Positions 25,273 to 34,527 of a stretch of DNA of 64,000 nucleotides are shown here, one piece after another; position 1 is the first letter of the stretch; every line of letters starts with the position of its first letter. Where the stretch lies: contig NZ_JPRM01000019.1 in assembly GCF_000737695.1 (NCBI RefSeq), positions 1 through 64,000 on the forward strand, in the 5' to 3' direction. A program made the position numbers and the translations under genes. The DNA comes from Flavobacterium hydatis (GTDB lineage: Bacteria > Bacteroidota > Bacteroidia > Flavobacteriales > Flavobacteriaceae). The notes beneath the pieces were generated by a model. The model saw nothing but the letters and a program-made list of their open reading frames with translations, ran no database searches and was not told the origin of the DNA.

Positions 25273-26308
25273 TAATACCGATAGTTTAGATTTAGAAGAA
25301 GAGTTATATGAGCATTTTAGATTTGAAGTTCCTAAGGGTCAAGCGCCTTTAAGAATCGACAAATACTTAATGGGCTTAATACAGAATGCTACAAGAAATA
25401 AGATTCAGAATGCTGCAACAGAGGGTAATATCTTTGTAAATGACGTTATTGTAAAGTCGAATTACAAAGTAAAAGCGTTTGATGTTGTTACGGTGATGTT
25501 ATCGCATCCTCCGTATGAAAATCATATTATTCCAGAAGATATTCCGTTGAACATTGTTTACGAAGATGATGCTTTATTGTTAATTAATAAAGAGCCAGGA
25601 ATGGTTGTGCATCCGGGACACGGTAATTATACAGGAACGCTGGTTCATGCTTTGGCACATCATTTTGATAATTTGCCAATGAATAGTAGCGAACGTCCGG
25701 GATTGGTTCATAGAATTGATAAGGATACTTCGGGACTTTTGGTTATTGCCAAAACGGAAGCTGCTATGACGCATCTTGCCAAACAATTTGAAGCTAAAAC
25801 TTCTGAAAGGGAATATATTGCTCTTGTTTGGGGAAATGTTGTTGAGGAGCAAGGAACGATTGAAGGAAATCTTGCAAGACACCTAAAAGATAGAATGCAA
25901 ATGGCTGTTTTTGCTGATCCGGAAATAGGAAAACCTGCCGTGACGCATTATAAAGTTCTGGAGCGTTTTGGTTACGTTACTTTAATTTCTTGTCAGCTTG
26001 AAACGGGTAGAACACACCAGATTCGTGCTCACATGAAGCATATTGGTCATCCGCTTTTTAATGATGAGCGTTATGGTGGTCATTTGATTTTGAAGGGAAC
26101 TACGTTTACAAAATATAAGCAGTTTATAGATAATTGTTTTAAAGCTTTGCCAAGACAAGCTTTGCACGCTAAAACATTAGGTTTCATTCATCCTACAACT
26201 GGAGAAATGATGCGTTTTGATACTGAATTGCCTGATGATTTTAAGGATTGCATCGAAAGATGGCGCAATTACTCAAAATCGCATAATACGGACGACGAAG
26301 AGAATTAA
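25262..26308 (+). CDS. RluA-family 23S rRNA pseudouridine synthase
   Basis: A 348-residue enzyme. The S4 RNA-binding domain is at about 29-75, and the catalytic domain has HRIDKDTSG with catalytic Asp153, then GRTHQIRAH. Length and order fit RluD-like enzymes that modify helix 69 of 23S rRNA, but the exact target (RluA, RluC or RluD type) is uncertain. It overlaps the PASTA gene by 11 bp, so the two are co-expressed. Confidence 0.93.
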   Translation: MSNNNTDSLDLEEELYEHFRFEVPKGQAPLRIDKYLMGLIQNATRNKIQNAATEGNIFVNDVIVKSNYKVKAFDVVTVMLSHPPYENHIIPEDIPLNIVYEDDALLLINKEPGMVVHPGHGNYTGTLVHALAHHFDNLPMNSSERPGLVHRIDKDTSGLLVIAKTEAAMTHLAKQFEAKTSEREYIALVWGNVVEEQGTIEGNLARHLKDRMQMAVFADPEIGKPAVTHYKVLERFGYVTLISCQLETGRTHQIRAHMKHIGHPLFNDERYGGHLILKGTTFTKYKQFIDNCFKALPRQALHAKTLGFIHPTTGEMMRFDTELPDDFKDCIERWRNYSKSHNTDDEEN

Positions 26309-26378
26309 ATAGGTAATGTTTATTTACCATTAAGAGATAAAGAAAAATTAAGTTTAGTACTTAGTTTTTCTTTTTTTT

Positions 26379-26428
26379 GTCTTTAAGATTTTAAGTTTAT
26401 TAAGTGTTGGTCTTAAAATCTTAAAGAC
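26379..26428. terminator. Bidirectional hairpin between convergent genes
   Basis: A 17-bp perfect inverted repeat (GTCTTTAAGATTTTAAG / CTTAAAATCTTAAAGAC) with a 16-nt loop and a T-run just upstream lies between the pseudouridine synthase gene and the leftward lipoprotein gene. Confidence 0.6.
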
Positions 26429-26441
26429 AAAATATAAAAGG

Positions 26442-27056
26442 CTACTGGATGGTTTTAATCGTTAAGTCGATTATTTTGACTTCTCCGTTTGTTATGAATC
26501 CTAGTTTTCCTTGTTGGCTCAGATTGTTTTTTTCAAGAGCGCATTCTAGTGTTGTTTTGTTATCTATTGTAAATGTTAATTGATTGTTTTGAACTTTAAT
26601 TTTTACATCATACCATTTATTGTTTATCAATTCAATTGGTTTGGTAAATAAACTTTTGCCGCCGCGTTTGTCATATTCGTCACTGTTTTTATGATAAACA
26701 CCTCTTCCGATGACAATGTTTTGATCAATTTGATAGAGATATGTTCTGATGTATTTTTCTTTGTCTATGTTTAACATAATCTCAAACAGAGATCCCTTAG
26801 TCATATTTGTTTTAAAAGTGATTTCGTAATTTTTTGGGAGCTTCTTTTTAGATTCTATTGCGCCCCAATGCATATAGCCTCCAATTCCTATTAAGGTATC
26901 TTTCTCTAGAAACCATTCTTTTGAATCAAAATTCCAATGTGGTTTTAGTTTAGAAATAGGTGTTATTTTATATTCTTTCTTTATGGTTGTTATTGTACTT
27001 GAGCAGGAAACGATTAAAAGGGATAATGTGAATATGATGAGGTACTTAATTTTCAT
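26442..27056 (-). CDS. Hypothetical lipoprotein with concanavalin-like fold
   Basis: A 204-residue lipoprotein (lipobox LLIVSC, Cys18). From about residue 40 on it looks like a jelly-roll (LamG or DUF1080-like) domain: WNFDSKEWFLEKDTLIG, YEITFKTNMTKGSLFEIM, NKWYDVKIKVQNNQLTFTID and KLGFITNGEVKIIDLTIK. Such domains bind or cleave sugars. The catalytic residues of keto-disaccharide hydrolases cannot be confirmed here. Monocistronic. Confidence 0.7.
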   Translation of the reverse strand: MKIKYLIIFTLSLLIVSCSSTITTIKKEYKITPISKLKPHWNFDSKEWFLEKDTLIGIGGYMHWGAIESKKKLPKNYEITFKTNMTKGSLFEIMLNIDKEKYIRTYLYQIDQNIVIGRGVYHKNSDEYDKRGGKSLFTKPIELINNKWYDVKIKVQNNQLTFTIDNKTTLECALEKNNLSQQGKLGFITNGEVKIIDLTIKTIQ

Positions 27057-27223
27057 TTTGTTATTTTAAAATTATCTTTTGTTTTTGTTGTTATGGGAAT
27101 AGCAGAAGGGAGTGATGTAATTTACCAAATATCGTTGATAAATTATAGTTTTTATATAATAAATGGATAGTTTTTATATGACTTGTAATGTTGGATTAGC
27201 AATAATATACGCTGCAAAATAGT

Positions 27224-27231
27224 TACTTTTG
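27224..27231 (+). promoter_or_regulatory. -7 element for the SulP transporter gene
   Basis: TACTTTTG matches TAnnTTTG exactly, 56 bp before the ATG. No TTG occurs at the best -33 distance, so strength is uncertain. Confidence 0.4.
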
Positions 27232-27287
27232 TTGCGTTAATAAAAAGATTTTTTTTCGATTCCATCTTTCAGATTTATATTTAAATA

Positions 27288-28814
27288 ATGAAGCAATATT
27301 TTAACTTATTTGATTTTACTCAAAAAGTAGATTATAAAACCGAAATTCTGGCAGGTTTTACGGTGGCTATGACTATGATTCCCGAATCGCTTTCGTTTGC
27401 CATTCTTGCTGGTTTTCCTCCTTTGGTTGGTTTATATGCTGCATTTATTATGGGATTAATTACGGCTGTTTTTGGCGGTCGTCCCGGGATGGTTTCGGGT
27501 GGAGCAGGAGCAACAGTAATTGTATTGATTGCTTTAATGAAATCGAATGGTTTAGAATATGTTTTTGCAGCTGTGGCTCTGGCTGGGGTTTTGCAAATTA
27601 TGGTTGGTGTGTTTAAATGGGGTAAATTTATTAGATTGGTTCCTCAGCCTGTAATGTTTGGTTTTGTAAACGGTTTGGCAGTTGTGATTTTTATGTCGCA
27701 GCTAAAACAATTTAAAACTGTTGTTAATGGCGAAACGGTTTGGTTATCAGGAAGCCCTATGTTTATTATGTTAGGATTGGTTGCTTTAACAATTGCAATC
27801 GTAATCTTGTTTCCTAGAATAACTAAAGCTATTCCTGCTTCGTTAGTTGCGATTATTGTTGTTTTTGGTTTAGTTCTGGGTTTAGGGATTCAGACAAAAA
27901 CTGTTGCTGATATTGCTTCGATAAGCGGTGGTTTTCCTTCTTTTCATTTACCTAATATTAATTGGAATCTGGAAACGTTGCAATTAATTTTTCCGTATTC
28001 TTTAATCATGGCTTCTGTTGGTTTAACGGAGGGATTGCTAACATTAAACCTAGTCGATGAGCTTACAGGAACTAAAGGAAACGGAAATCGTGAATGTATT
28101 GCTCAGGGAAGTGCCAATATTGTAAATGGATTTTTCTTCGGGATGGGTGGTTGCCCAATGATTGCGCAAACGCTGGTAAATATCTCGGCAGGTTCTAGAG
28201 CGCGTTTATCGGGTATTATTGCATCATTAACTATTCTTGTTATTATCTTGTTTGGAGCACCTGTGATAGAAAAATTACCAATGGCAGCTTTGGTTGGCGT
28301 TATGTTTATGGTTGCAATAGGAACGTTTGAATGGGCTAGTTTCAGGATTATTAATAAAATGCCCAAACATGATATTTTTGTTGGAATTACCGTTGCTGTG
28401 ATTACTATTTTTATGCATAATCTGGCTTTGGCAGTTTTAATAGGTGTTATTATTTCGGCATTAGTTTTTGCTTGGGAAAGTGCTAAACGCATTCGTGCCC
28501 GAAAATATATTGATGATAACGGAGTAAAACATTACGAGATATTTGGACCGCTCTTTTTTGGTTCTACAATGGGTTTTATGGAGAAATTTGATGTTCTGGA
28601 TGATCCGAAAGAAATAATAATCGATTTTAAAGAAAGTAAAATTGTAGATATGAGTGCTATTGATGCTGTAAATAAGATTACGGAACGGTATGCTAAAATC
28701 AATAAAACAGTTCGGTTATATCATTTAAGTGATGATTGCCGATTGTTGCTTAAAAATGCAAATATTATTGTAGATATTCTCGAAGATCCTACTTATAAAG
28801 TTACTGCGGATTAA
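27288..28814 (+). CDS. SulP-family anion transporter with STAS domain
   Basis: A 508-residue inner-membrane transporter of the SulP (SLC26) family, moving sulfate, bicarbonate or similar anions. The membrane domain covers about 20-400 and opens with AGFTVAMTMIPESLSFAILA. The cytoplasmic STAS domain (about 410-500) includes DFKESKIVDMSAIDAVNK. Substrate cannot be fixed. A sulfatase and a sulfurtransferase lie 2-4 kb downstream, so sulfate is a reasonable guess. Confidence 0.92.
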   Translation: MKQYFNLFDFTQKVDYKTEILAGFTVAMTMIPESLSFAILAGFPPLVGLYAAFIMGLITAVFGGRPGMVSGGAGATVIVLIALMKSNGLEYVFAAVALAGVLQIMVGVFKWGKFIRLVPQPVMFGFVNGLAVVIFMSQLKQFKTVVNGETVWLSGSPMFIMLGLVALTIAIVILFPRITKAIPASLVAIIVVFGLVLGLGIQTKTVADIASISGGFPSFHLPNINWNLETLQLIFPYSLIMASVGLTEGLLTLNLVDELTGTKGNGNRECIAQGSANIVNGFFFGMGGCPMIAQTLVNISAGSRARLSGIIASLTILVIILFGAPVIEKLPMAALVGVMFMVAIGTFEWASFRIINKMPKHDIFVGITVAVITIFMHNLALAVLIGVIISALVFAWESAKRIRARKYIDDNGVKHYEIFGPLFFGSTMGFMEKFDVLDDPKEIIIDFKESKIVDMSAIDAVNKITERYAKINKTVRLYHLSDDCRLLLKNANIIVDILEDPTYKVTAD

Positions 28815-28820
28815 GAATAT

Positions 28821-28854
28821 AAAAAGAGCTTGAAATTATTTTCAAGCTCTTTTT
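28821..28854. terminator. Bidirectional terminator after the SulP gene
   Basis: A 15-bp stem (AAAAAGAGCTTGAAA / TTTCAAGCTCTTTTT) with a 4-nt loop sits between convergent genes. Confidence 0.9.
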
Positions 28855-28856
28855 AA

Positions 28857-30098
28857 TTATAAGGATTTTGATTTTATATTTCCGATTGATCCTGTTTCTG
28901 ATGGGATTAATTCGAATATTGAGGTAGGAGTAAGGTTTGATTCTATACGATGAGAAACATATAAGATTGTCATACTTGTTTCTTTGACTAAAAGATTCAC
29001 AAGTTCGATAACCAAAGCTACATTTTCATCATCAAGACCTTCTACAGGTTCGTCTAAAATTACCAAAGGTGGATGTTTTAAAACGGCTCTAACTATTAAT
29101 GCTACTCGTTGTTGTCCGATAGAGAGTTGTGTAAAAGTTTTATTCTTTAAATGGCTCATTTTAATCACATCAAGCCATTGCGATACAATTTGTTTTTGTA
29201 ACGAAGTTGGTTCAGTATATAAGCCAATTGAATCAAAAAAACCTGAAAGAATCATATACTCTAAACTATGTTTTTTCTGAAACAAATCGGTCATGGAAGT
29301 CGAGAAATAACCAATTCTTTTCTTAATATCCCAAATGCTTTCTCCGCTTCCTTTTTTCTTTCCGAAAAGGAATAAATCTTGTCCATAACCTTTTGGGTTA
29401 TCTCCGGATATTAACGATAGGATAGTACTTTTTCCGGAACCATTAGGTCCGATAAGTTGCCAGAATTCATTCTTTTTAATTGTCCATGTAATTGCATCAA
29501 CAATTTTTCTTTCGTCGTAACTTACAGAAACTTCGTTCATGTGTATTAACACATCTTCGTTATAATCTGTAGGTTCTGCCGGTTTAGGAATAGAGACTTT
29601 TACTGAATTAGGATTGTTTTCGGTAGTTTTTATTTCGTTTAAAACAAAAGAATTATCTGTAATCTGAGCTTTGTTCTGTATAAAAGGAAACAAATCGGCA
29701 GCACGATTTACCAATTGAATAATTCGAACAGATTGTGCCAATTGTTCTAATGAGTTTGCCAATGTAATACGTGAAGCATGATCCAAATGATCTAGCGGAT
29801 TATCAAAAATAATATAATCTGGATTTTGTTTTACACAATAATTCAAAAACTCTTTTTTGCGTTCGCCCGATGAAAATGTTCGTAGTTTCCGATTTGATTC
29901 TGCTGCGGCTTCAATTAAATCATATTGATGTTCTTTTTCAATAAACTTATCAATAGCAATGTCCGAGAATAGAATTCCGTTTAGGGAATTAAAAGCTGCT
30001 AATTCTCCTTCGGCGTTTCCGTCGAGTACCGTTTCGATAAAAGCTTTTTTATTAACTGTATTGGATAAAAGAATGTCCCAATGTTCTGTTTTGTACAT
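28857..30098 (-). CDS. Double-NBD ABC ATPase, ModF-like
   Basis: A 413-residue soluble protein with two ABC ATPase halves and no membrane domain. The second half (about 180-400) is complete: Walker A GPNGSGKST, signature LSIGQQRVALI, Walker B VILDEPVEGLD, H-loop YVSHR. The first half keeps a signature-like FSSGERKKEF and IIFDNPLDHLD but has no recognisable Walker A, so it probably does not hydrolyse ATP. This layout resembles ModF/PhrA proteins of unknown exact role. No molybdate transporter genes are adjacent. Confidence 0.85.
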   Translation of the reverse strand: MYKTEHWDILLSNTVNKKAFIETVLDGNAEGELAAFNSLNGILFSDIAIDKFIEKEHQYDLIEAAAESNRKLRTFSSGERKKEFLNYCVKQNPDYIIFDNPLDHLDHASRITLANSLEQLAQSVRIIQLVNRAADLFPFIQNKAQITDNSFVLNEIKTTENNPNSVKVSIPKPAEPTDYNEDVLIHMNEVSVSYDERKIVDAITWTIKKNEFWQLIGPNGSGKSTILSLISGDNPKGYGQDLFLFGKKKGSGESIWDIKKRIGYFSTSMTDLFQKKHSLEYMILSGFFDSIGLYTEPTSLQKQIVSQWLDVIKMSHLKNKTFTQLSIGQQRVALIVRAVLKHPPLVILDEPVEGLDDENVALVIELVNLLVKETSMTILYVSHRIESNLTPTSIFELIPSETGSIGNIKSKSL

Positions 30099-30236
30099 TT
30101 TACGCAGAATGAATTTATAAAAAGGAATCTTGTAAAAATAAGGATTAACTTTTTAAATACAAAAACCTGATTTTTATAATTAACGGAATTCTAGCTAGCT
30201 CCTGAATGGTTTTTTAAATGTCGAAAACATCTTATT

Positions 30237-30264
30237 TATGTTTCATATTGCAAAATGAAACATA
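30237..30264. promoter_or_regulatory. Candidate operator upstream of the sulfatase
   Basis: A perfect 10-bp inverted repeat (TATGTTTCAT / ATGAAACATA, 8-nt spacer) lies in the 308-bp divergent gap between the ABC ATPase and sulfatase genes. The rest of the gap is AT-rich and has no reading frame. Confidence 0.4.
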
Positions 30265-30406
30265 GTCGAATTGTTATTTTTCAAATTTAACATTAGTTGC
30301 ACCTAATTTTATCAACGTTTTAAGTATCCATAAATTTTGAGACTTAAAATACAACTATCTGCAATGGATATTAGAGTAGTATCCTTGATAATTTAAATTA
30401 TTTAAT

Positions 30407-31951
30407 ATGAAAATTAAGTTTAGTTTGTTAAAACCAACTTCAACTATTTTATTGTTTTTAATAACGTGCTTTCATGTAAATGCTCAGAAAAAACCTAACA
30501 TCCTTGTTATTTTTGGGGATGATGTGGGAGTAACCAATGTGAGTGCTTACAGCCGTGGATTAATGGGTTTTGAGACACCTAATATTGACAAGATTGGTAA
30601 TGATGGTGCGGTTTTTATACAGTATTATGCGCAGCAAAGTTGTACTGCGGGTCGTGCAGCATTTATTACAGGACAATCGCCGTACCGTACTGGTTTAACT
30701 AAAGTAGGTTTACCAGGATCACCAATAGGTTTGCAAAAGGAAGATCCTACAATAGCCGAGTTCTTAAAACCATTGGGTTATGTATGTGGTCAGTTTGGTA
30801 AAAACCACCTTGGAGATCAGGATAAATATTTGCCAACAGCTCATGGTTTTGATGAGTTTTTTGGGAACTTGTATCACTTAAATGCCGAGGAAGAGCCAGA
30901 AAATCCAGATTACCCAAAAGGAGCTGAGTTTAAGAAAGCATTTGGACCTCGTGGAGTTTTAAAAGCTACAGCAGGCGGAAAAATTGAAGATACTGGCCCA
31001 TTAACAAAGAAAAGAATGGAAACTATTGATGAAGAATTTTTGGCTGCAGCCAAAGATTTTATGACAACATCTGTAAAATCAGGAAAGCCTTTCTTTACTT
31101 GGTTTAATAGTACTCGTATGCACGTTTTTACTCATTTAAAACCGTCTTCTTTAGGTAAAACAGGTCTTGGTACACAAGCTGACGGAATGGTAGAACATGA
31201 TGCAATGGTTGGCGAGCTTTTAAAACTTTTAGATGAATTAAAAATTGCTGATAATACAATAGTTATCTGGACTACGGATAATGGAGCTATGAAAAATCAA
31301 TGGCCAGATGGAGGTTCGTCTCCTTTCCGTTCAGAAAAAGATACAAACTGGGAGGGTGCTTATCGTGCTCCAGCAGTTGTTCGTTGGCCTGGAGTTATTA
31401 AACCTGGTAGTAATTTAACAGGATTGTTTTCGGCAGAGGATTGGTTGCCTACATTAGTTGCAGCTGCTGGAGGTGATGCTAATTTAACTGCAAGTGTACA
31501 AAAAGGAGCTCAGGAAGGAAGCAAAAACTTTAAAGTTCATTTAGATGGTTATAACCAATTGCCATATCTAAAAGGTCAGAGCGGAACAGCTCGTCATGAG
31601 TTTATTTACTTTGATGATGATGGTAATTTAGTAGCATATCGTGATGAGCGTTTTAAATATACTTTTCAGGCGCAATATGCAAAAGGAATGGAGATATGGC
31701 GTAATCCTATGATGAAATTAAGAGGGCCGTTTATTATTGATTTATTATCAGATCCATTCGAATATTCTGTAGATGGTTCTATTGGGTATGAAAAATGGAT
31801 GATTGACAGAGCATTTCTTATTTTGCCAGCTGTAGAGAAAGTTTCGAAATATTTAGAAACCTATCGTGCTTTTCCACCACGTCAGGCACCAGCAACTTTT
31901 TCTATTGATGACGTAATTGCCAAATTACCTAAACCACAAATGGAACGTTAA
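30407..31951 (+). CDS. Type I sulfatase (arylsulfatase), exported
   Basis: A 514-residue alkaline-phosphatase-superfamily sulfatase with a signal peptide (cleavage near VNAQ, 24-27). Calcium ligands begin with the Asp pair in VIFGDDVG (38-39). The residue to become formylglycine is Cys79 in SCTAGRAAFITG; this CTAGR form differs from the usual CxPSR. C-terminal TTDNGA and the long insertions fit arylsulfatase-like enzymes. It would release sulfate from an aryl or sugar ester outside the cytoplasm and needs a formylglycine-generating enzyme, which is not in the window. Confidence 0.9.
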   Translation: MKIKFSLLKPTSTILLFLITCFHVNAQKKPNILVIFGDDVGVTNVSAYSRGLMGFETPNIDKIGNDGAVFIQYYAQQSCTAGRAAFITGQSPYRTGLTKVGLPGSPIGLQKEDPTIAEFLKPLGYVCGQFGKNHLGDQDKYLPTAHGFDEFFGNLYHLNAEEEPENPDYPKGAEFKKAFGPRGVLKATAGGKIEDTGPLTKKRMETIDEEFLAAAKDFMTTSVKSGKPFFTWFNSTRMHVFTHLKPSSLGKTGLGTQADGMVEHDAMVGELLKLLDELKIADNTIVIWTTDNGAMKNQWPDGGSSPFRSEKDTNWEGAYRAPAVVRWPGVIKPGSNLTGLFSAEDWLPTLVAAAGGDANLTASVQKGAQEGSKNFKVHLDGYNQLPYLKGQSGTARHEFIYFDDDGNLVAYRDERFKYTFQAQYAKGMEIWRNPMMKLRGPFIIDLLSDPFEYSVDGSIGYEKWMIDRAFLILPAVEKVSKYLETYRAFPPRQAPATFSIDDVIAKLPKPQMER

Positions 31952-31969
31952 AAATTTTCTATTATATTT

Positions 31970-32006
31970 AAAAAGCCTTGAAAATTAATTATTTTCAAGG
32001 CTTTTT
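31970..32006. terminator. Bidirectional terminator after the sulfatase
   Basis: A 16-bp perfect stem (core AAAGCCTTGAAAAT / ATTTTCAAGGCTTT) with a 5-nt loop and flanking A- and T-runs. Confidence 0.9.
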
Positions 32007-32037
32007 GATTTTTAATTAATGAAAATCTAACAATTTG

Positions 32038-32889
32038 TTAGATGTTGTTTGTAATCATTGGTCGGTTATTTCTAGACCATTCGCTCCAGGAACCTACATA
32101 AAGTTTTGGGATTGGTAATCCTGCATAATCCATAGCGAGTAAAGTATGACAAGCAGTTACACCAGAGCCGCAATGTACAATCACGTTTTCGGGTTTTGTA
32201 TTGGCTAATATATCTAGATATTTGGTTTTTAAAAGGGCAGAGGATAAATATGTACCATCTTGATTTAAATTGCTCGTAAAAGGAATATTTGTAGCACCAG
32301 GAATATGTCCTGCAATTAAATCAATAGGTTCGGTCAAACCATCAAAACGGTCTTTATCTCTTACATCGATGATAATAATATCAGGATTATTACTTGCATT
32401 ATCAACTTCGGTAATATCTGCCTGAGATAATTTCCATTTAGCGATTGGGTATAATCCTGCTTCCGCAAAAGTTTCAATGCCAGTACTTACAGGATAACCT
32501 GTCTTTATAGCCGCTTGTAAACCACCATTTACTACCTGAACTTTTTCATGTCCAACTGCTCTTAACATCCACCAGAAACGTGCAGCAGCATTTGAACCAT
32601 TTTTATCATCATAGATAATCACATGGCTTGATGGTGCTATTCCGAGTTTTGATACTACTTCCGAAAGTTTTGATAATGATGGTAAGGGATGTCTTCCTCC
32701 ATTTGCGGCATCATCGGGAACAGTCGCTAAATCAAGATTTAAGTCAACATAACGTGCGCCTTGTAAATGGTTTGCTGTATAATTTTCCTTGGCATTGATT
32801 CCTGCTCTCGCATCGATAATTATAATATCCGATTTTTGTAATGTTATTAATTCTTCCGGATTTATGATAGGTGATATTTGCTTTGACAT
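32038..32889 (-). CDS. sseA: Sulfurtransferase, 3-mercaptopyruvate type
   Basis: A 283-residue tandem rhodanese. The first domain (1-130) lacks the catalytic Cys; the second has Cys240 in HCGSGVTACH. The CGSGVT loop is typical of 3-mercaptopyruvate sulfurtransferases, whereas thiosulfate enzymes have CRKGVT. It moves sulfane sulfur to a thiol acceptor in the cytoplasm. It is 32 bp downstream of the ThuA gene and may share its transcript. The gene symbol follows family convention. Confidence 0.88.
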   Translation of the reverse strand: MSKQISPIINPEELITLQKSDIIIIDARAGINAKENYTANHLQGARYVDLNLDLATVPDDAANGGRHPLPSLSKLSEVVSKLGIAPSSHVIIYDDKNGSNAAARFWWMLRAVGHEKVQVVNGGLQAAIKTGYPVSTGIETFAEAGLYPIAKWKLSQADITEVDNASNNPDIIIIDVRDKDRFDGLTEPIDLIAGHIPGATNIPFTSNLNQDGTYLSSALLKTKYLDILANTKPENVIVHCGSGVTACHTLLAMDYAGLPIPKLYVGSWSEWSRNNRPMITNNI

Positions 32890-32921
32890 TTTTTATTTAT
32901 GAATTAAAAATTAAAAAAAAA

Positions 32922-33782
32922 TTAAAGTTTTCCTGTATTACTTTTTAACCACATTAGCGTGTTTATGACCAATTGACTTTGTGGTTCGTTTTCGAACGTA
33001 TACGAAAGTGTTTTATTGGTCTTATTTTCATAATCAATATCATTATGTCCCATATTAAAATAGACCATCTTATATTTTTTATTTGTCCAAACCACGGGAT
33101 AATAATCGCTATGCCATATCTCGCTTGGTTTTGGTCCAGTTCCAAGAGGAAAACTTGTATCATCTATTGCCAAAAGAATATTGATATCCGGATTATCTCT
33201 AAGGTCATTTTGCCATCTGTACCATTCATTTGGTGATGATTTAAATGTTTGAGGCACATCTTTGGTTATAATAAATTTGCTTTCCACTCGTAGTGTTGCC
33301 GATGTTGGTTTCCATGTATTACTACCATATTCTCCAGATCCTAAGAATTGATTGTGATACCAATCCCAGTTTTGTGGATATTGAGAATCGTTTAAAGAAA
33401 ATGCAGCAAAGTGAAACCCAATCCAAGCGCCTCCATTTTCCATATATTTCTTAAAAGCTTCTCGCTGATTGGTTTTTTCGGGGCGTGTATCTAAGAAGAT
33501 AACGACCTGATATTTTGCCAAAAATTTAGCATTAAGATTATCCCAATTATTGGTCGAATCGTATTCAAAATTATATTTCTCTGCCATTTTAGGAAACCAT
33601 TTATTGGCTTCATGTACAAAGCTTATATGTGCTTGGTCATTTTTGGCGGTATAAAATGCAATTACTTTAAATTTAGAATTGCTTTTGTTATGCTGAGAGA
33701 ATCCTGAGAATGTTGTTATGAATAGTAATAACAGGATACTTTTTTGAGCAATCGAATTGATCTTTTTACCAGAAAATTGCAT
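32922..33782 (-). CDS. ThuA-domain protein, exported
   Basis: A 286-residue protein with a signal peptide (about 1-30, TTFSGFSQ). The ThuA fold, a trehalose-utilisation-type glutamine-amidotransferase-like domain, covers 36-280: KVIAFYTAKNDQAHISFVHE, VVIFLDTRPEKTNQREAF, GGAWIGFHFAAF and YFNMGHNDIDY. ThuA proteins are tied to sugar catabolism, often beside keto-sugar genes, but none is here. Substrate unknown. Confidence 0.88.
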   Translation of the reverse strand: MQFSGKKINSIAQKSILLLLFITTFSGFSQHNKSNSKFKVIAFYTAKNDQAHISFVHEANKWFPKMAEKYNFEYDSTNNWDNLNAKFLAKYQVVIFLDTRPEKTNQREAFKKYMENGGAWIGFHFAAFSLNDSQYPQNWDWYHNQFLGSGEYGSNTWKPTSATLRVESKFIITKDVPQTFKSSPNEWYRWQNDLRDNPDINILLAIDDTSFPLGTGPKPSEIWHSDYYPVVWTNKKYKMVYFNMGHNDIDYENKTNKTLSYTFENEPQSQLVINTLMWLKSNTGKL

Positions 33783-33815
33783 TGGATAGCTTTATGAATT
33801 GATGATTTTGTTTAA

Positions 33816-34205
33816 TTAATCAGAAATCTTTTCTATCAATATTTCGTTTCCAGATTTATCATAGTATGTACACGTCATTTCGATAATGTCTACTCTCCAT
33901 TTAGCAATACCACATTCTCCAGCTTGCTTACAAAATGTCATATAATCAGTTTGCCCGTCTTGGTGTTGTAATAAAAACTCTAGGAAACGTTCTTTATTTA
34001 CATTTGAAGTTACTTTAATTTCATCGTATTTATCATCAGTGGCAACTCTATAATTGTTTACACCATAATATTCTACAGTACCATCATTTACATTGGTGTC
34101 ATAACCTTTTACACCCAAAATAATTAAGTCTTGGATATAGTTTGGGAAATCGGCTCCAGTTTTCACTTTCGAGTGTGCTTCTTTAATTTGCTTTATTGTA
34201 AACAT
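33816..34205 (-). CDS. DUF1398-family protein
   Basis: A 129-residue protein resembling E. coli YbcV and other DUF1398 members: FTIKQIKEAHSKVKTGADFP at the start, YYGVNNYRVATDD in the middle, and CGIAKWRVDI...CTYYDKSGNEIL at the end. Function of the family is unknown. There is no signal peptide. It precedes the ThuA gene by 33 bp on the same strand. Confidence 0.8.
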   Translation of the reverse strand: MFTIKQIKEAHSKVKTGADFPNYIQDLIILGVKGYDTNVNDGTVEYYGVNNYRVATDDKYDEIKVTSNVNKERFLEFLLQHQDGQTDYMTFCKQAGECGIAKWRVDIIEMTCTYYDKSGNEILIEKISD

Positions 34206-34340
34206 ATTAATTTGTATTGATGTTAAAATTATTTATTGTCTCAAAAATACGATTAATGACAATATGTTTTCTTTTTGCGAAAACAAAATGTGTAATTGAG
34301 AAAAAGAAAATTAATGTCTTATGAAATTTTACGTAAAATC

Positions 34341-34407
34341 TACTTTTGTAATGACTTATAAAAAAAGTAAGTATATGTTTATGTGTTTGATTATTACTGT
34401 TTTGTAA
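34341..34407 (+). other. Promoter-like element followed at once by an 18-residue frame
   Basis: TACTTTTG (34341-34348, TAnnTTTG) is followed after 2 bp by ATG and a short frame, MTYKKSKYMFMCLIITVL, ending at 34407. It has the shape of a signal-peptide stub: basic start, then a hydrophobic run. It could be a leader peptide, a decayed gene start or chance. It lies in the 322-bp gap between divergent genes, which otherwise holds nothing I can support. Confidence 0.3.
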
Positions 34408-34527
34408 GATATATTTTAAAAAATATTGCATTTAGACGAATATTGATGCACTTAAGGGGAGTTCTTTTATTAACAAGAAAAATATATGTAAATTAGATAC
34501 AGAATGCTATAAGCTAAAACAGGTATT

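Noticed and set aside
34207..34431. 74-codon minus-strand frame downstream of the divergent gap
   Set aside because: Composition is that of AT-rich noncoding DNA, it has no domain pattern, and it overlaps the promoter-like element at 34341 on the other strand.
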